NCBI RefSeq assembly: GCF_964212655.1
Contig: NZ_OZ156465.1
Span: forward strand, 1,736,001-1,800,000
Length of the DNA: 64,000 nucleotides
Direction of reading: 5' to 3'
Origin: Candidatus Thiodiazotropha sp. LNASS1
GTDB taxonomy: Bacteria > Pseudomonadota > Gammaproteobacteria > Chromatiales > Chromatiaceae
Shown here: piece by piece, positions 48,162-58,232 of the stretch
How positions within the stretch are numbered: the first letter of the stretch is position 1
Layout of the letters: each line of letters starts with the position of its first letter
Translations under genes and position numbers: made by a program
The notes under the pieces: generated by a model
Databases searched by the model: none
Told to the model about the DNA's origin: nothing
What the model saw: the letters and a program-made list of their open reading frames with translations, nothing else

Positions 48162-48992
48162 TTGAGCAGGATGGAGCGACTGGCTCATGATTACATCGTC
48201 TGGAATGCTGACCCGACACTTCTCTCATTTGCCGGGCTCGATATCCGATGGTATGGCGTATTGTTCGCCACCGCCTATCTCTTGGGATACCAACTAATCC
48301 ATTGGATCTACCAGCGTGAGGGACGCGACTCTCAATCCCTTGAGCGACTTTCACTCTACCTGGTGATCGGCACAATTGTCGGCGCTCGGTTGGGGCATTG
48401 TCTGCTCTATGATCCCACTTACTATCTAACTCACCCATTGAAGATACTCGCCATCTGGGAGGGAGGCTTGGCGAGCCATGGCGGCGGACTGGGCGTCATG
48501 TTGGCCCTCTACCTGCATAAGCGTCAGACAGCGGAATCCTACCTCTGGTTACTGGACAGGTTCGCTATCCCCACCGCCCTGGCCGGGGCCTTCATTCGCC
48601 TGGGCAATCTGTTCAACTCGGAGATCTATGGCATGGAAACCTTGCTGCCCTGGGCGATTGTATTCGAGCGTATCGATAATCTACCGAGACACCCGGCCCA
48701 GCTCTATGAGGCCATCGCCTACGCCATCGTTTTCCTTCTCTTATTGACCCTTTATCGACGCAGCGATAGCACCGCTAAACCGGGATTCCTATTTGCCGTC
48801 TTCCTGCTTACGGTATTCAGCACAAGGTTCGCCATCGAGTTTGTCAAAGAGAAACAGGCGACCTATGCCATCGACCATTGGATAAATACAGGCCAATTAT
48901 TGAGCCTTCCCTTTATCCTGGCGGGATGCGTGTTGCTGATTATTGCCCTGAGACCCCCAAGGCATCAAAGCGTCGTACATAGGCCAGATTGA
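48162..48992 (+). CDS. lgt: Prolipoprotein diacylglyceryl transferase
   Basis: Up to 276 residues with about seven membrane helices. It transfers diacylglycerol to the lipobox cysteine of prolipoproteins. The Lgt signature is present at about 142-157 (GAFIRLGNLFNSEIYG), with the conserved SHGG at 105-108. Starts at TTG 48162 or ATG 48171 are both possible. It sits among at least five lipoprotein genes, so it may be an accessory copy serving them; whether another lgt exists cannot be seen. Its 3' end overlaps the convergent DUF3187 gene by 53 bases. Confidence 0.93.
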   Translation: MSRMERLAHDYIVWNADPTLLSFAGLDIRWYGVLFATAYLLGYQLIHWIYQREGRDSQSLERLSLYLVIGTIVGARLGHCLLYDPTYYLTHPLKILAIWEGGLASHGGGLGVMLALYLHKRQTAESYLWLLDRFAIPTALAGAFIRLGNLFNSEIYGMETLLPWAIVFERIDNLPRHPAQLYEAIAYAIVFLLLLTLYRRSDSTAKPGFLFAVFLLTVFSTRFAIEFVKEKQATYAIDHWINTGQLLSLPFILAGCVLLIIALRPPRHQSVVHRPD

Positions 48993-49950
48993 TCATGAAA
49001 TCAGGCACTGAATCGGTGGTGAGATTTTCGCCGATTGAGATATCGATGCGGTGGGAGTCCGCTTCCAAGTGAATCGATCCCCCAACCGTCAACATCAATG
49101 CAGTACCCCCGAGCTGGTCCAGCTTGCTGTCGTAATGTGAAGAGTGGGCATCGACCTGCGCCTTGAGATCCAACCAGCTCATTGGCCGCCAACCCACTCC
49201 CAGGGCGCAAAAAAACACAACATCCCGCTGCAGATCCTGCAACAGGTCAGCCTTACCTTTCAGCAGGAGACCCGCTTGGCCATAGATATCCAGAGGCCAT
49301 TGCCACAACATTCGTTGCTCCGAGCCGCTTGCCCACAAAGCCAGATCCGCTGCTCCACTGCCCAGCAGCGCATCAGCGTCTCCGCTGGGCAGTTTAAGGC
49401 TTGCATGGAGCGCCAATCGCCTGCCACTGTCAGCAGCTACATCCACCGCATGGGAGAGCGTGAGCACTAGATCCCCTACTCCACTCTTTTTCCGGTCGAC
49501 CAGTATCTGCTCGCCCCGGTCGTTTTCATAGCGAAAAACCAAACGATTTCTGGACCAGTCATTGCGATCGGAATTGGACAATCCAAAAATATCGTGCCAA
49601 TTTTCGATCAGGCCATCCATCAAACCTTCACGATGAGTCAGGAAAGGCAGTTCGATACCGAACTGCCAGTCCTCCGCAATCCCCCGCTTCCATATCAACG
49701 CCAACCGGTATGTTTCCCCATCCAGCCTGATCCGTTCACCATCCGAGTCGCTCTGTATGGAGTTGTTGGCGATATCCGCAGTCAACTGCAGATAAGAATC
49801 GTTGTGCGCCAACAGATGGGATGAGGCCATAGCCGGTAAACCGTAGATGAGGGTGAAGGGGTTCATATTGCGCACATGGAACGGATCGACATTTCCACTG
49901 TCCGCTTGTGATGGGAGAGAGAGCAGCCCAAACAGGGCGAGGTAATACAT
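48940..49950 (-). CDS. DUF3187 outer-membrane protein
   Basis: About 336 residues from the ATG at 49950, where a signal peptide begins (YYLALFGLLSLPSQA); a TTG 84 bases upstream is less likely. The mature start DPFHVRNMNPFTLIYGLPA is characteristic of DUF3187. Alternating strand segments (for example DWQFGIELPF and RRLALHASLKLPSGD) indicate a beta-barrel. The function is unknown. It is convergent with lgt and overlaps its end. Confidence 0.82.
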   Translation of the reverse strand: MYYLALFGLLSLPSQADSGNVDPFHVRNMNPFTLIYGLPAMASSHLLAHNDSYLQLTADIANNSIQSDSDGERIRLDGETYRLALIWKRGIAEDWQFGIELPFLTHREGLMDGLIENWHDIFGLSNSDRNDWSRNRLVFRYENDRGEQILVDRKKSGVGDLVLTLSHAVDVAADSGRRLALHASLKLPSGDADALLGSGAADLALWASGSEQRMLWQWPLDIYGQAGLLLKGKADLLQDLQRDVVFFCALGVGWRPMSWLDLKAQVDAHSSHYDSKLDQLGGTALMLTVGGSIHLEADSHRIDISIGENLTTDSVPDFMINLAYVRRFDALGVSGQ

Positions 49951-50283
49951 ATTCCGCAGGATGGCTATCAAGATCGTTCCTCGGCATCTATCGACAGGCA
50001 TCCAACACAAAGACAGCCTGTACACTCTGTTCAATAAACAATAATCATTTATAATTCAGCCACATATCAGCCTAAATTGACCACTAGTCTTTAGCTGATC
50101 CGAGCACTATCATTACAGTGCCCGCTGTGTGGCGAATAAGATTCACATAACCTATCATGATGTTTGGGCATAAAATACCAACTTTACATTTCAACCTGTG
50201 ACTATGATCGCAAACGCAACGCATTAATTCATATAGATTTATTGTTTCATGACGCTGCTTAAAATGATCTGGGAATCAATATC

Positions 50284-50811
50284 TTGAAGACATTAATCCG
50301 AAATGCACTTCTGCTGCTTTGCTGCCTCGGTTTTTCTCTCTCTGCCGAGCCTTTGAGTGATAAGGGTAAGGGCCTTGACACACAGGTTGAGGATCTGAAA
50401 AAGGCTGTGATCGAGCTCAATCGAGAACTCTTCATCCTGGAGGAGGAGCTGCTGTTCCCAGGCAATACCCAGGTATCGATCTTCCTCTCCCTGGATATCG
50501 GCAACTATTTTAAACTTGACTCTGTGCAATTGCATATAGACAACAAGGAACTCACCAACCATCTCTATACCGAGCGGGAGGTGAAGGCACTGCAACGGGG
50601 TGGCGTACAACGCCTCTACCTGGGGAACATCAAGTCGGGTGAACATGAACTGGTTGCCTTCTTCACAGGAGTAGGCCCGAAGGGAAGAGATTACAAACGG
50701 GGTGCGACTGTCAGCTTTAGCAAAGGGATCGGCCCTAAATACCTGGAGCTGAAAATCGTCGACAGTGTCGCCCTGCAACAGCCGGACTTTGAAATCCGGG
50801 AGTGGGAGTAA
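50284..50811 (+). CDS. Secreted protein of unknown family, first gene of the TPR/ExbBD/AgmX operon
   Basis: A 175-residue exported protein starting at a TTG (no ATG in frame), with signal peptide LIRNALLLLCCLGFSLSA. A short coiled coil (about 30-56: VEDLKKAVIELNRELFILEEE) precedes a compact beta-rich domain (NTQVSIFLSLDIGNYFKLDS). I do not recognise the family. It overlaps the frame of the next gene only at its end, with a likely co-translated start. Confidence 0.72.
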   Translation: MKTLIRNALLLLCCLGFSLSAEPLSDKGKGLDTQVEDLKKAVIELNRELFILEEELLFPGNTQVSIFLSLDIGNYFKLDSVQLHIDNKELTNHLYTEREVKALQRGGVQRLYLGNIKSGEHELVAFFTGVGPKGRDYKRGATVSFSKGIGPKYLELKIVDSVALQQPDFEIREWE

Positions 50812-50816
50812 TACGG

Positions 50817-52658
50817 GTGCTATCCGGCCTGACCTCCCGCATTCTTCTCACGCTCTCACTCGCCACCCCTCTCTGCACAACTGCGGATATTACTACCGGC
50901 GAGCCTGAGGAACTGCGTGACCTGCACTATGGCGATGCCCTGTTTCAGCTCTATCAGCAGAACTATTTTCCCGCTATCGTTCGCCTTCTTGCCGCCAGAA
51001 AACAGGGATTGATGCAGGCCTATGCGGATGAACCCGAGTTGCTACTCGGCGGACTCTATCTGGCCTATGGCATGCCGAATACGGCAGAAGCACTGTTCAA
51101 CAGAATTCTGCAAAACAGCAAATCTCCAGAAGTGTTGAACCGCGCCTGGTTACAGCTGGGCAAATCCCGCCATCGCCGGGGTAACATGAAGGCTGCAAAA
51201 AGCGCTTTAAACCAGATCGATGAAAATCTGAAGCCTGAAGCCAATGACGAAAAGCACCATTTAAGCGGCCTTATCGGCTTACTGCAGAAAAATGAATCTG
51301 ATGCGCTCGCTGACCTCAACAAAATTTCACAGCAAAGCGAATGGACACTGTATGGCCGTTACAATCAGGCCATCGCTTACCTGCGCAACGATCAACCGGA
51401 GAAGGTATTGGCCTTGCTGCAGGAGATCGGTAGCGGGATTGATGAAAATGATGACAATGAGGAAAAATCCATAAGGGACAGAGCAAATCTTGCCTTGGGT
51501 TACCTCTTCTTGGAGCTGCAGCAACCGGCAAATGCACAACAGGCGCTACAACGTGTCCGTCTCAACAGCCCAGCCAGCAGCCAGGCGTTGTTGGGTTTGG
51601 GATGGGCCTCACTCCAACTTGGTGAGCAGGAGCGGGCGCTGCCCCCCTGGCAACTCCTCGCTGAACGCAATGCCAGTGATCCAGCTGTGCTGGAGGCAAA
51701 GCTCGCTATTCCCTATGTACTCTCCCAACTGGCGGCCGAACAGCAGTCGTTGCAGGGTTATCGCGATGCCATCACAACCTATGACGCCTCTCTCACTCAA
51801 CTGGATCAGCTGCTCAGCCAAGTAAGAGATGACGAGTTCCCTGACAATCTGCTAGTCGATAACGACACGGGAATCGATTCACCAAAGCGCTCGCTGTTGT
51901 CCTATCTTCTCTCCGGCAATGCCTTTCAGGAACGACTGCAGGACTACCGCGACTTGGGCCACATGGAGAATAATCTTCAGCAGTGGCGGGAAAAAATCAG
52001 TTTATATCGCACAATGCTCAGTAACCAATTGGTGGCATATAATCAGAAACTGCCTCGTGTTGATGAACACCTGAAAGGAGAGAATCTGAAACAGGTCGTT
52101 GACAGAAAAGAGCAGTTGAAGAGACTCTACGAACAGGTTGCAACAACAGAAGAACCGCCATTTGCCCTTGCCAATCGGCAGGAGAAAGCCTGGATTGAGC
52201 GAATCAATAAAATCAAACGGATCATTAAACAACACGACACTGGCGGACGGCTGGCGCCTCAAAAAGAGATGGCGCGTTTGATGGAAGGTATTCTCACCTG
52301 GCGGATAGCCACTGAACATCCCGCCAGAGTCTGGTCATTGAAGAAACAGATGATCGAGTTGGAACAAAACATTGAGACGGCACATCAAAAGGAGAGCGAA
52401 CTAGCCAAGGCCCGCGCCGAGGCCGAGGGCCGATTCGATGCGTTCTCCAGCCGTATCGAACAACTCGAGAAGACTCTGCCGGGGCTTCATAGGCAGGTGA
52501 AGGCATTACGGCAAGACGAGACTGAGCTGTTGCGGGAGATGGCACTTGAAAGACTCGAACAACGGCGCAGCCTGATCAACAACTATCTTGTCCAGGCCAG
52601 ATTCGGCGTCGCCAACCTGCTGGATATCAGCAGCGCAAGAGCAGGGGGGGAGAAATGA
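50817..52658 (+). CDS. TPR-rich periplasmic protein
   Basis: About 613 residues from a GTG at 50817, preceded by GGGAG at the correct distance. It has a signal peptide (SRILLTLSLATPLCTTA) and helical tetratricopeptide-like repeats (about 40-320), then a long coiled coil (about 500-600). It probably forms a periplasmic scaffold. Its stop overlaps the next start (ATGA). No enzymatic motif is seen. Confidence 0.75.
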   Translation: MLSGLTSRILLTLSLATPLCTTADITTGEPEELRDLHYGDALFQLYQQNYFPAIVRLLAARKQGLMQAYADEPELLLGGLYLAYGMPNTAEALFNRILQNSKSPEVLNRAWLQLGKSRHRRGNMKAAKSALNQIDENLKPEANDEKHHLSGLIGLLQKNESDALADLNKISQQSEWTLYGRYNQAIAYLRNDQPEKVLALLQEIGSGIDENDDNEEKSIRDRANLALGYLFLELQQPANAQQALQRVRLNSPASSQALLGLGWASLQLGEQERALPPWQLLAERNASDPAVLEAKLAIPYVLSQLAAEQQSLQGYRDAITTYDASLTQLDQLLSQVRDDEFPDNLLVDNDTGIDSPKRSLLSYLLSGNAFQERLQDYRDLGHMENNLQQWREKISLYRTMLSNQLVAYNQKLPRVDEHLKGENLKQVVDRKEQLKRLYEQVATTEEPPFALANRQEKAWIERINKIKRIIKQHDTGGRLAPQKEMARLMEGILTWRIATEHPARVWSLKKQMIELEQNIETAHQKESELAKARAEAEGRFDAFSSRIEQLEKTLPGLHRQVKALRQDETELLREMALERLEQRRSLINNYLVQARFGVANLLDISSARAGGEK

Positions 52659-55489
52659 GGCTGTCACTCTCGATTTCTCTACTCGGCATCGCACTCTCTG
52701 GGTGTGCAAACCTGCCGATGTCAGGCAAATCGAAATCCGATGAACCCACCCTTGCGGATATTCAAAAGCAACCGATAAAGGTCGAAAAACAGGCACTCAC
52801 CCCCACTGACCGTAACGAAGTTATAGAAAATTATCGTGCCATCCTGGAATTGAATCCCGATCAACGACTCAACAGTGAAGCGACCCGTCGTTTGGCGGAC
52901 CTCGAACTGGAGCGCAGTGAAACCAAGCTGTTGCAATCAACGGACGAGCCTGTCCCCAGCGATGCAGAGTTATCCAAGTCGATCAAATTGTATGAATCCT
53001 TGTTGCGTAAGGATCCAAACTATGCCTCACGGGACCTGGTGCTGTATCAACTGGCCAGGGCATATGAGCTGAAAGGTGACATAAACACCATGATGCTGAC
53101 CCTGCGCGCCCTGGTCACACAACACCCCGACAGCCCCTATTGGCAGGAAGCACAGTTCCGACGTGGCGAACATTTTTTCGTCGTACAGCAGTTCAACCGC
53201 GCCGAATCGGCATACAAAGCCATTCTTCAGCAACGCAAGGAGACACCCTACTACGATCGGGCGCTTTTCAAACATGGCTGGTCACTGTTCAAACAGCGAA
53301 ATATCGAACAGGGACTCGATTCATTCACACAGCTACTTGATCGAAACCTGAAAGAGAAGCGGCAGATTGATGTCGGTAAACTCTCTCCTGCAGATCAGAA
53401 GCTGCTGAAAGAGACCATCAGAGTCATTAGCCTGACCTTCTCTGAACTCGGTGGCGCAAAGCGTATCAGCCGATATTTCGACAATAAGGGTCACCGGAAC
53501 TATGAGTACATGATCTATCAGGGACTGGGTGACCTCTACCTTAAGCAGGAACGTATCCAGGATGCGGCAGACGCCTATCTGGCCTTCGTGGACCTCTCCC
53601 CGGACCATCCCCAGTCACCGCGCCTGTCAGTAAAGGTGGTCGACATCTATACCGAGAATGGCTTCCCGAGACGCGCCATCGAAAGTAAAAAATCATTTGT
53701 CCAACACTACGCCGTTGGGAGTGATGCCTGGAACAAACAGGATGGAAAGAATCAGGCCTGGTTGAATCAGCAATTGAGGAACTATCTGAAGGAGCTTGCT
53801 GAATACCACCATGCATTGGCCCAGGAATACAAAAAAAGCAAGGATAGGAAAATCGCTGCACAGCAGACAAAACAAGGCGCCGAAGCTGCCCGTTGGTATC
53901 GGTTGTACCTGGATACATTCTCCGATGATCCGACTGCGGGTAGCATCAGTTTCCTGCTCGGTGAACTGCTGTTCGAATTAAAAAAGTATCCTGAAGCCGT
54001 CATTGCCTATGAAGACAGCGCATACCGTCTGCCGGCCCATGACAAACAGGCTGAAGCGGGCTATGCCGCCCTCCTCGCCTACGCCGCTCAGAGTAAACAG
54101 CTGCCGGAAGACAAACGGGAGGCTTGGCGCCGGCAGGGTGTCGAGAGCGCCCTGAAATATTGCGACATCTTTCCCAAGGATCCACGCAGAGCCTCGGTAT
54201 TGACAGAGGCGGCCGATCAATTGCTACAACTCAACCAGGTAGGACGCGCCCGGGGCGCCGCGCTACAGGTCGCCAATCAAACCCCGCCTGCCGCGAAAAA
54301 ACTGCGGCGCACTGCCTGGACAATAGCCGCACATGCCGCGTTCGAGCAAAAGGATTACCCGGCTGCTGAAACCGCCTATCAACAGGCACTGAAGCTGCTA
54401 CCCGGCAAGGCCAAGGAGAAAAAACTTCTTGAGGAGAGGCTGGCTGCAAGCATCTACCAACAGGGTGCGGCATTACGCTCCCAGGGCAATCACAAAGGGG
54501 CGGCTCAAGCCTTTATGCGTATCGGTAAGCAGGCACCGAAAGCAGAGATATTGTCCACTGCAGAATATGATGCCGCCGCCAGCCTGATCGCTGCAGGAGA
54601 CTGGGCCGGTTCGGTTAAAATCCTCGAATCCTATAAGGCCAAATACCCGAAAAGCGAGTTGATACCGGAGGTCAACAGTAAACTGGCTGTCGCCTACATG
54701 GAGACCAAGCAACCACTTAAGGCGGCAGCGGAACTGGCGACTCTGTCCACCCAGGCATCATCCCCCGAATTACGCCGCGAGGCCGGCTGGCGCTCTGCGG
54801 AATTGTATAACAAAGCGGGCAAAGAGAAACAGGCGATTGCCGCTTACAAAAGCTATATCAAGGCCTTTCCGGCTCCGGTTGAACAAGCGATGGAGGGAGG
54901 ACAAAAACTGGTTGAGCTTTACCATAAGAGAGGTGAAAAGGGTAAACGTGACTGGTGGCTGAAAGAATTGATCAAGATCGATGCAGGTGCTGGAAAGCAA
55001 CGCAGTGACCGCACGCGCTACCTGGCGGCTCAAGCGTCTTTGCAACTTGCTGAGGCAAACATGAAGCGTTTCCAGGGTATTAAGCTGAAGGCGCCACTGG
55101 AGAAAAATCTGAAACGTAAAAAGCAACAAATGCAGACTGCCATCAGCGCCTATAAAAAGGCAATCAAGTATGGTGTGGCTGAGGTCACGACCAGTGCCAC
55201 TTACAAAATCGGTGAAATGTACCGACAGTTCGGGACAGCCCTGATGGAGTCCGAAAGACCGAAGGGATTGAACACGGATGAATTGGAGCAATACGAGATC
55301 CTGCTGGAAGAGCAGGCCTTTCCGTTTGAAGAGAAAGCGATCTCGCTCTACGAATCAAATATCGAAAGAGTGTCCAGCGGCATCTATGACGAATGGGTAA
55401 AAAAGAGCTTCAATGCACTGGCAAAACTGTTACCCGGGCGCTATGCAAAACAGGAGAAGCGGGAGGCGTGGATCGATGCAATCAATTAG
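52655..55489 (+). CDS. Large TPR lipoprotein
   Basis: A 944-residue lipoprotein with lipobox LSGC. Nearly the whole length is helical TPR/Sel1-like repeat, for example YQLARAYELKGDINTM and YKAILQQRKETPYYDRALF. Such proteins act as outer-membrane or periplasmic scaffolds; in gliding-type and TonB-type machines they link energised inner-membrane complexes to the surface. It overlaps the upstream gene by four bases and the next start by 14. Confidence 0.82.
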   Translation: MRLSLSISLLGIALSGCANLPMSGKSKSDEPTLADIQKQPIKVEKQALTPTDRNEVIENYRAILELNPDQRLNSEATRRLADLELERSETKLLQSTDEPVPSDAELSKSIKLYESLLRKDPNYASRDLVLYQLARAYELKGDINTMMLTLRALVTQHPDSPYWQEAQFRRGEHFFVVQQFNRAESAYKAILQQRKETPYYDRALFKHGWSLFKQRNIEQGLDSFTQLLDRNLKEKRQIDVGKLSPADQKLLKETIRVISLTFSELGGAKRISRYFDNKGHRNYEYMIYQGLGDLYLKQERIQDAADAYLAFVDLSPDHPQSPRLSVKVVDIYTENGFPRRAIESKKSFVQHYAVGSDAWNKQDGKNQAWLNQQLRNYLKELAEYHHALAQEYKKSKDRKIAAQQTKQGAEAARWYRLYLDTFSDDPTAGSISFLLGELLFELKKYPEAVIAYEDSAYRLPAHDKQAEAGYAALLAYAAQSKQLPEDKREAWRRQGVESALKYCDIFPKDPRRASVLTEAADQLLQLNQVGRARGAALQVANQTPPAAKKLRRTAWTIAAHAAFEQKDYPAAETAYQQALKLLPGKAKEKKLLEERLAASIYQQGAALRSQGNHKGAAQAFMRIGKQAPKAEILSTAEYDAAASLIAAGDWAGSVKILESYKAKYPKSELIPEVNSKLAVAYMETKQPLKAAAELATLSTQASSPELRREAGWRSAELYNKAGKEKQAIAAYKSYIKAFPAPVEQAMEGGQKLVELYHKRGEKGKRDWWLKELIKIDAGAGKQRSDRTRYLAAQASLQLAEANMKRFQGIKLKAPLEKNLKRKKQQMQTAISAYKKAIKYGVAEVTTSATYKIGEMYRQFGTALMESERPKGLNTDELEQYEILLEEQAFPFEEKAISLYESNIERVSSGIYDEWVKKSFNALAKLLPGRYAKQEKREAWIDAIN

Positions 55490-56123
55490 TATCCATCCAC
55501 GCATACGGACAGGCATCAAACTTGTCTCGGGAATCTTCTGCATTATCCTGGTTCTTTCTGGTTGCAGTACCACCACTCCCGCGATTAAAGATGATACCAG
55601 CACTGCTAATAGCGAGACTCGTCCTCGCCAGCCGAGCAGCGCCGATCCACAACTGCAAAAGCGCTTCGATGCGGCTGTCGCACTGATGCGTCAGGATAAA
55701 GTCGACAAGGCGAAACTGAACCTGCAGGCACTGATCGATCAGAACCCGCGTTTGCCCGGCCCCTATATCAATCTGGGTATCATACAGCTGAATGAAGGTG
55801 AACCGGCCAAGGCCGCAGCATCTTTTACCACAGCCCTTGAACTAAAACCGGACAGCCTGCCTGCCCGCAATCAACTGGGTGTAGCACTCAGGATGCAGGG
55901 GAAGTTTCAGGAGGCAGAAAAGACCTATCACACGGCCCTGGAAATCGAACCCGATTACCTGCTCGCTCACCGTAATCTAGGGATTCTTTATGATCTCTAC
56001 CTGAGCAAACCCGAACAGGCGCTGGAGCACTATAAGCGATGCCAGGCATTGGGTGATTCGAACGAAAAAGAGATTGCTGGCTGGATCCTGGATCTCGAAC
56101 GACGCATTAACTCATCAAAATAG
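55476..56123 (+). CDS. Small TPR lipoprotein
   Basis: About 215 residues from an ATG at 55476 with GGAGG about eight bases upstream; a longer in-frame extension is rejected. The lipobox is LSGC. At least three TPR units are clear, including PYINLGIIQLNEGEPAKAAA and ARNQLGVALRMQGKFQEAEK. It is probably the third scaffold protein of the operon. Confidence 0.82.
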   Translation: MQSISIHPRIRTGIKLVSGIFCIILVLSGCSTTTPAIKDDTSTANSETRPRQPSSADPQLQKRFDAAVALMRQDKVDKAKLNLQALIDQNPRLPGPYINLGIIQLNEGEPAKAAASFTTALELKPDSLPARNQLGVALRMQGKFQEAEKTYHTALEIEPDYLLAHRNLGILYDLYLSKPEQALEHYKRCQALGDSNEKEIAGWILDLERRINSSK

Positions 56124-56135
56124 CGGAAAGCGGAT

Positions 56136-56423
56136 ATGATGAATAGGCTACATAAAAGAGTGATGATGATAGCAATGACTGTGTTGTTGCTGTCGTCACA
56201 TAATCTGCATGCGGAACAGCGTCTCGACCTGGAGGGCACAGCCATCTTCGGCAACAAAGAGTCGCCGAATATACTCTATGTTGTGCCCTGGCGTTCGGCC
56301 AAGCGCCTCACCAATATGATGCCCCCAGAAACAGGTCGCAGAGATGAGCTGTTTGCTCCGCTGGACCGTGATGTATTTCGCAGACAGATCGATTGGTACC
56401 AGACATTTAGTGAAAAACCGTAA
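56136..56423 (+). CDS. Small secreted hypothetical protein
   Basis: A 95-residue protein with a signal peptide (about 8-26, ending LHA) and a conserved-looking core (LEGTAIFGNKESPNILYVVP, PLDRDVFRRQIDWY). The family is not recognised. It lies between the TPR and ExbB genes and is probably co-transcribed. Confidence 0.65.
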   Translation: MMNRLHKRVMMIAMTVLLLSSHNLHAEQRLDLEGTAIFGNKESPNILYVVPWRSAKRLTNMMPPETGRRDELFAPLDRDVFRRQIDWYQTFSEKP

Positions 56424-56554
56424 AGAATCTATTGCTTGGTGCCGCATGACTGAAACAACCCGACTTCTTGCATCAGATGTGTGTTTTTTATCCACCACTG
56501 GATGCATGTATTTACAGTAAACCGATATTCAGGTGTTAAACAACGGAGAATCCT

Positions 56555-57208
56555 ATGGAGCTCATCGACCCCATCATCCGATTTTTTCAGGAAGGCGGAC
56601 TCTTTATGTACCCTATCCTGCTGATCTTTGCAGGGGGCGTGGCGATAGCCATCGAACGCTGGGTCTTTCTCACCATACAGACCGGCAGCAACAAGCGCAC
56701 CTGGAGAAGGGTCCTGCCCCATCTCAATGACGGCGACTTCAAGTCCGCCATGGAGACCGCCAACAAATCCAAGACCGCCATCGGCACCATGTTGACCTAC
56801 GGCCTGGCACGGGCACGTACCGCAAGGCGCCGGGACGATGTCGAAGTGGCCATGGAGGAGGGATTGATGGAGGCGATCCCGCGGATGGAAAAACGCACCC
56901 ACTATCTCAGCACACTCGCCAACATCGCTACCCTGCTCGGCCTGTTGGGCACCATCATCGGTCTGATTCAGGCCTTTACCGCCGTCTCCAACGCCGATCC
57001 CGCGGAGAAAGCGGACCTGCTGTCAGCAAGTATCTCGGTAGCCATGAACACCACCGCCTTCGGATTGATGGCGGCCATCCCCCTGTTGCTGGTCTATGCC
57101 CTGCTGCAGAGTAAGACCACCGCCATCGTCGACAGCCTGGAAATGGCCTCAGTGAAATTCCTCAATATCTTCAGCGAACAGGCATTCAGCACACGGAGCA
57201 AGGCATGA
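56555..57208 (+). CDS. MotA/TolQ/ExbB-type proton channel protein
   Basis: A 217-residue inner-membrane protein with three helices (about 16-34, 112-134, 160-183). The family core THYLSTLANIATLLGLLGTI is typical of ExbB/TolQ/AglR. With ExbD partners it converts proton flow into motion or force. GGAG lies eight bases before the start. The stop overlaps the first ExbD gene (ATGA). Confidence 0.93.
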   Translation: MELIDPIIRFFQEGGLFMYPILLIFAGGVAIAIERWVFLTIQTGSNKRTWRRVLPHLNDGDFKSAMETANKSKTAIGTMLTYGLARARTARRRDDVEVAMEEGLMEAIPRMEKRTHYLSTLANIATLLGLLGTIIGLIQAFTAVSNADPAEKADLLSASISVAMNTTAFGLMAAIPLLLVYALLQSKTTAIVDSLEMASVKFLNIFSEQAFSTRSKA

Positions 57209-57723
57209 GAGAACGGCTGAGGCGCCATCGACACGGGGAAGAGCTGAACATTACAGCCTTCCTCAACCTGATGGTGATCCTGATTCCCTTTTTGTTGATC
57301 ACCGCCGCGTTTTCCAGGTTTTCCATTATCGAGCTCTATCTGCCCCCGGCCAGTGAAGGCACCCTGAAGGCGATCAAAGAGCTTCAGCTGGAAGTGATCA
57401 TCCGCCCCGACAGCCTCGAAGTTGCGGATCGGGAAGGCGGCCTGATCAGACGTCTGAAGAACACCCCGGATGGTTACGACGTAAAAGGTTTGAACGAGCT
57501 ACTGGTTCAGATCAAGGTACGCTTTCAGGATAAACGCAACATCTTCATCCTATCGGAACCGAATACCAAATACGAAACCATGGTGCAGGTGATGGATGCC
57601 GTACGCATGACAGAGAACTTGGAAGCCGGAACCGTCGTTCAGTATGAATTGTTTCCCGATATTGCGTTGGGCGATGCCCCGCCGGTAGCCGCGCAGAAGC
57701 AGGACGAAGGTAACGCATCATGA
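57205..57723 (+). CDS. ExbD/TolR-type protein lacking the membrane aspartate
   Basis: A 172-residue protein with one membrane helix (about 17-36) and a periplasmic domain. The position of the proton-carrying aspartate in ExbD (consensus PFIDVM) reads AFLNLM here, with Asn21. It is therefore unlikely to carry protons by the usual route and may be structural. It overlaps both neighbours by four bases. Confidence 0.88.
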   Translation: MRERLRRHRHGEELNITAFLNLMVILIPFLLITAAFSRFSIIELYLPPASEGTLKAIKELQLEVIIRPDSLEVADREGGLIRRLKNTPDGYDVKGLNELLVQIKVRFQDKRNIFILSEPNTKYETMVQVMDAVRMTENLEAGTVVQYELFPDIALGDAPPVAAQKQDEGNAS

Positions 57724-58232
57724 AGATGTCACGCCGGGCAAAACGCATGGATCGTCATCATCGGCGAAACAAAGGCCATGCCGTACTCAACCTGGTCTCC
57801 CTGATGGATATCTTTACCATCCTGGTCTTCTTCCTGCTGGTCAATTCCGGTGAGGTTCAAGTGCTACCCAACGCAAAGGCATTGAGCCTGCCCGAGTCGG
57901 CGGCAAGCTTGAAACCCCGCGAGACCTTGGTGGTGATGGTCAATCACAATGAAATCCTGGTACAGGGCCACCGGGTCATGGATCTTGCACAACCCTTGCC
58001 CACCGGTACCACGCTGCCCGCCTTGAAGAGCGAACTGCAGCGTCATGCGGAGAGATCCAAAACGAGTAGCCTGGAACCCTTCAGAGGCAAGATCACCATC
58101 ATGGGTGAGAAAACGATTCCCTATACCCTGCTGAAGCGTGTCATGGCAACCTGCGCCGAGTCTGAATATCCCAACGTATCCCTGGCGGTATTGAGAAAGA
58201 ATGAAAAGCCCAATGGAGGACAGCCGCTGTGA
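57720..58232 (+). CDS. ExbD/TolR-type protein with the membrane aspartate
   Basis: A 170-residue second ExbD. Its membrane helix (about 23-42) holds SLMDIF with Asp30 at the proton-carrying position. The periplasmic domain follows. Together with the Asn variant it probably forms a heteromeric stator with ExbB. It overlaps the AgmX/TonB gene by four bases. Confidence 0.9.
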   Translation: MKMSRRAKRMDRHHRRNKGHAVLNLVSLMDIFTILVFFLLVNSGEVQVLPNAKALSLPESAASLKPRETLVVMVNHNEILVQGHRVMDLAQPLPTGTTLPALKSELQRHAERSKTSSLEPFRGKITIMGEKTIPYTLLKRVMATCAESEYPNVSLAVLRKNEKPNGGQPL

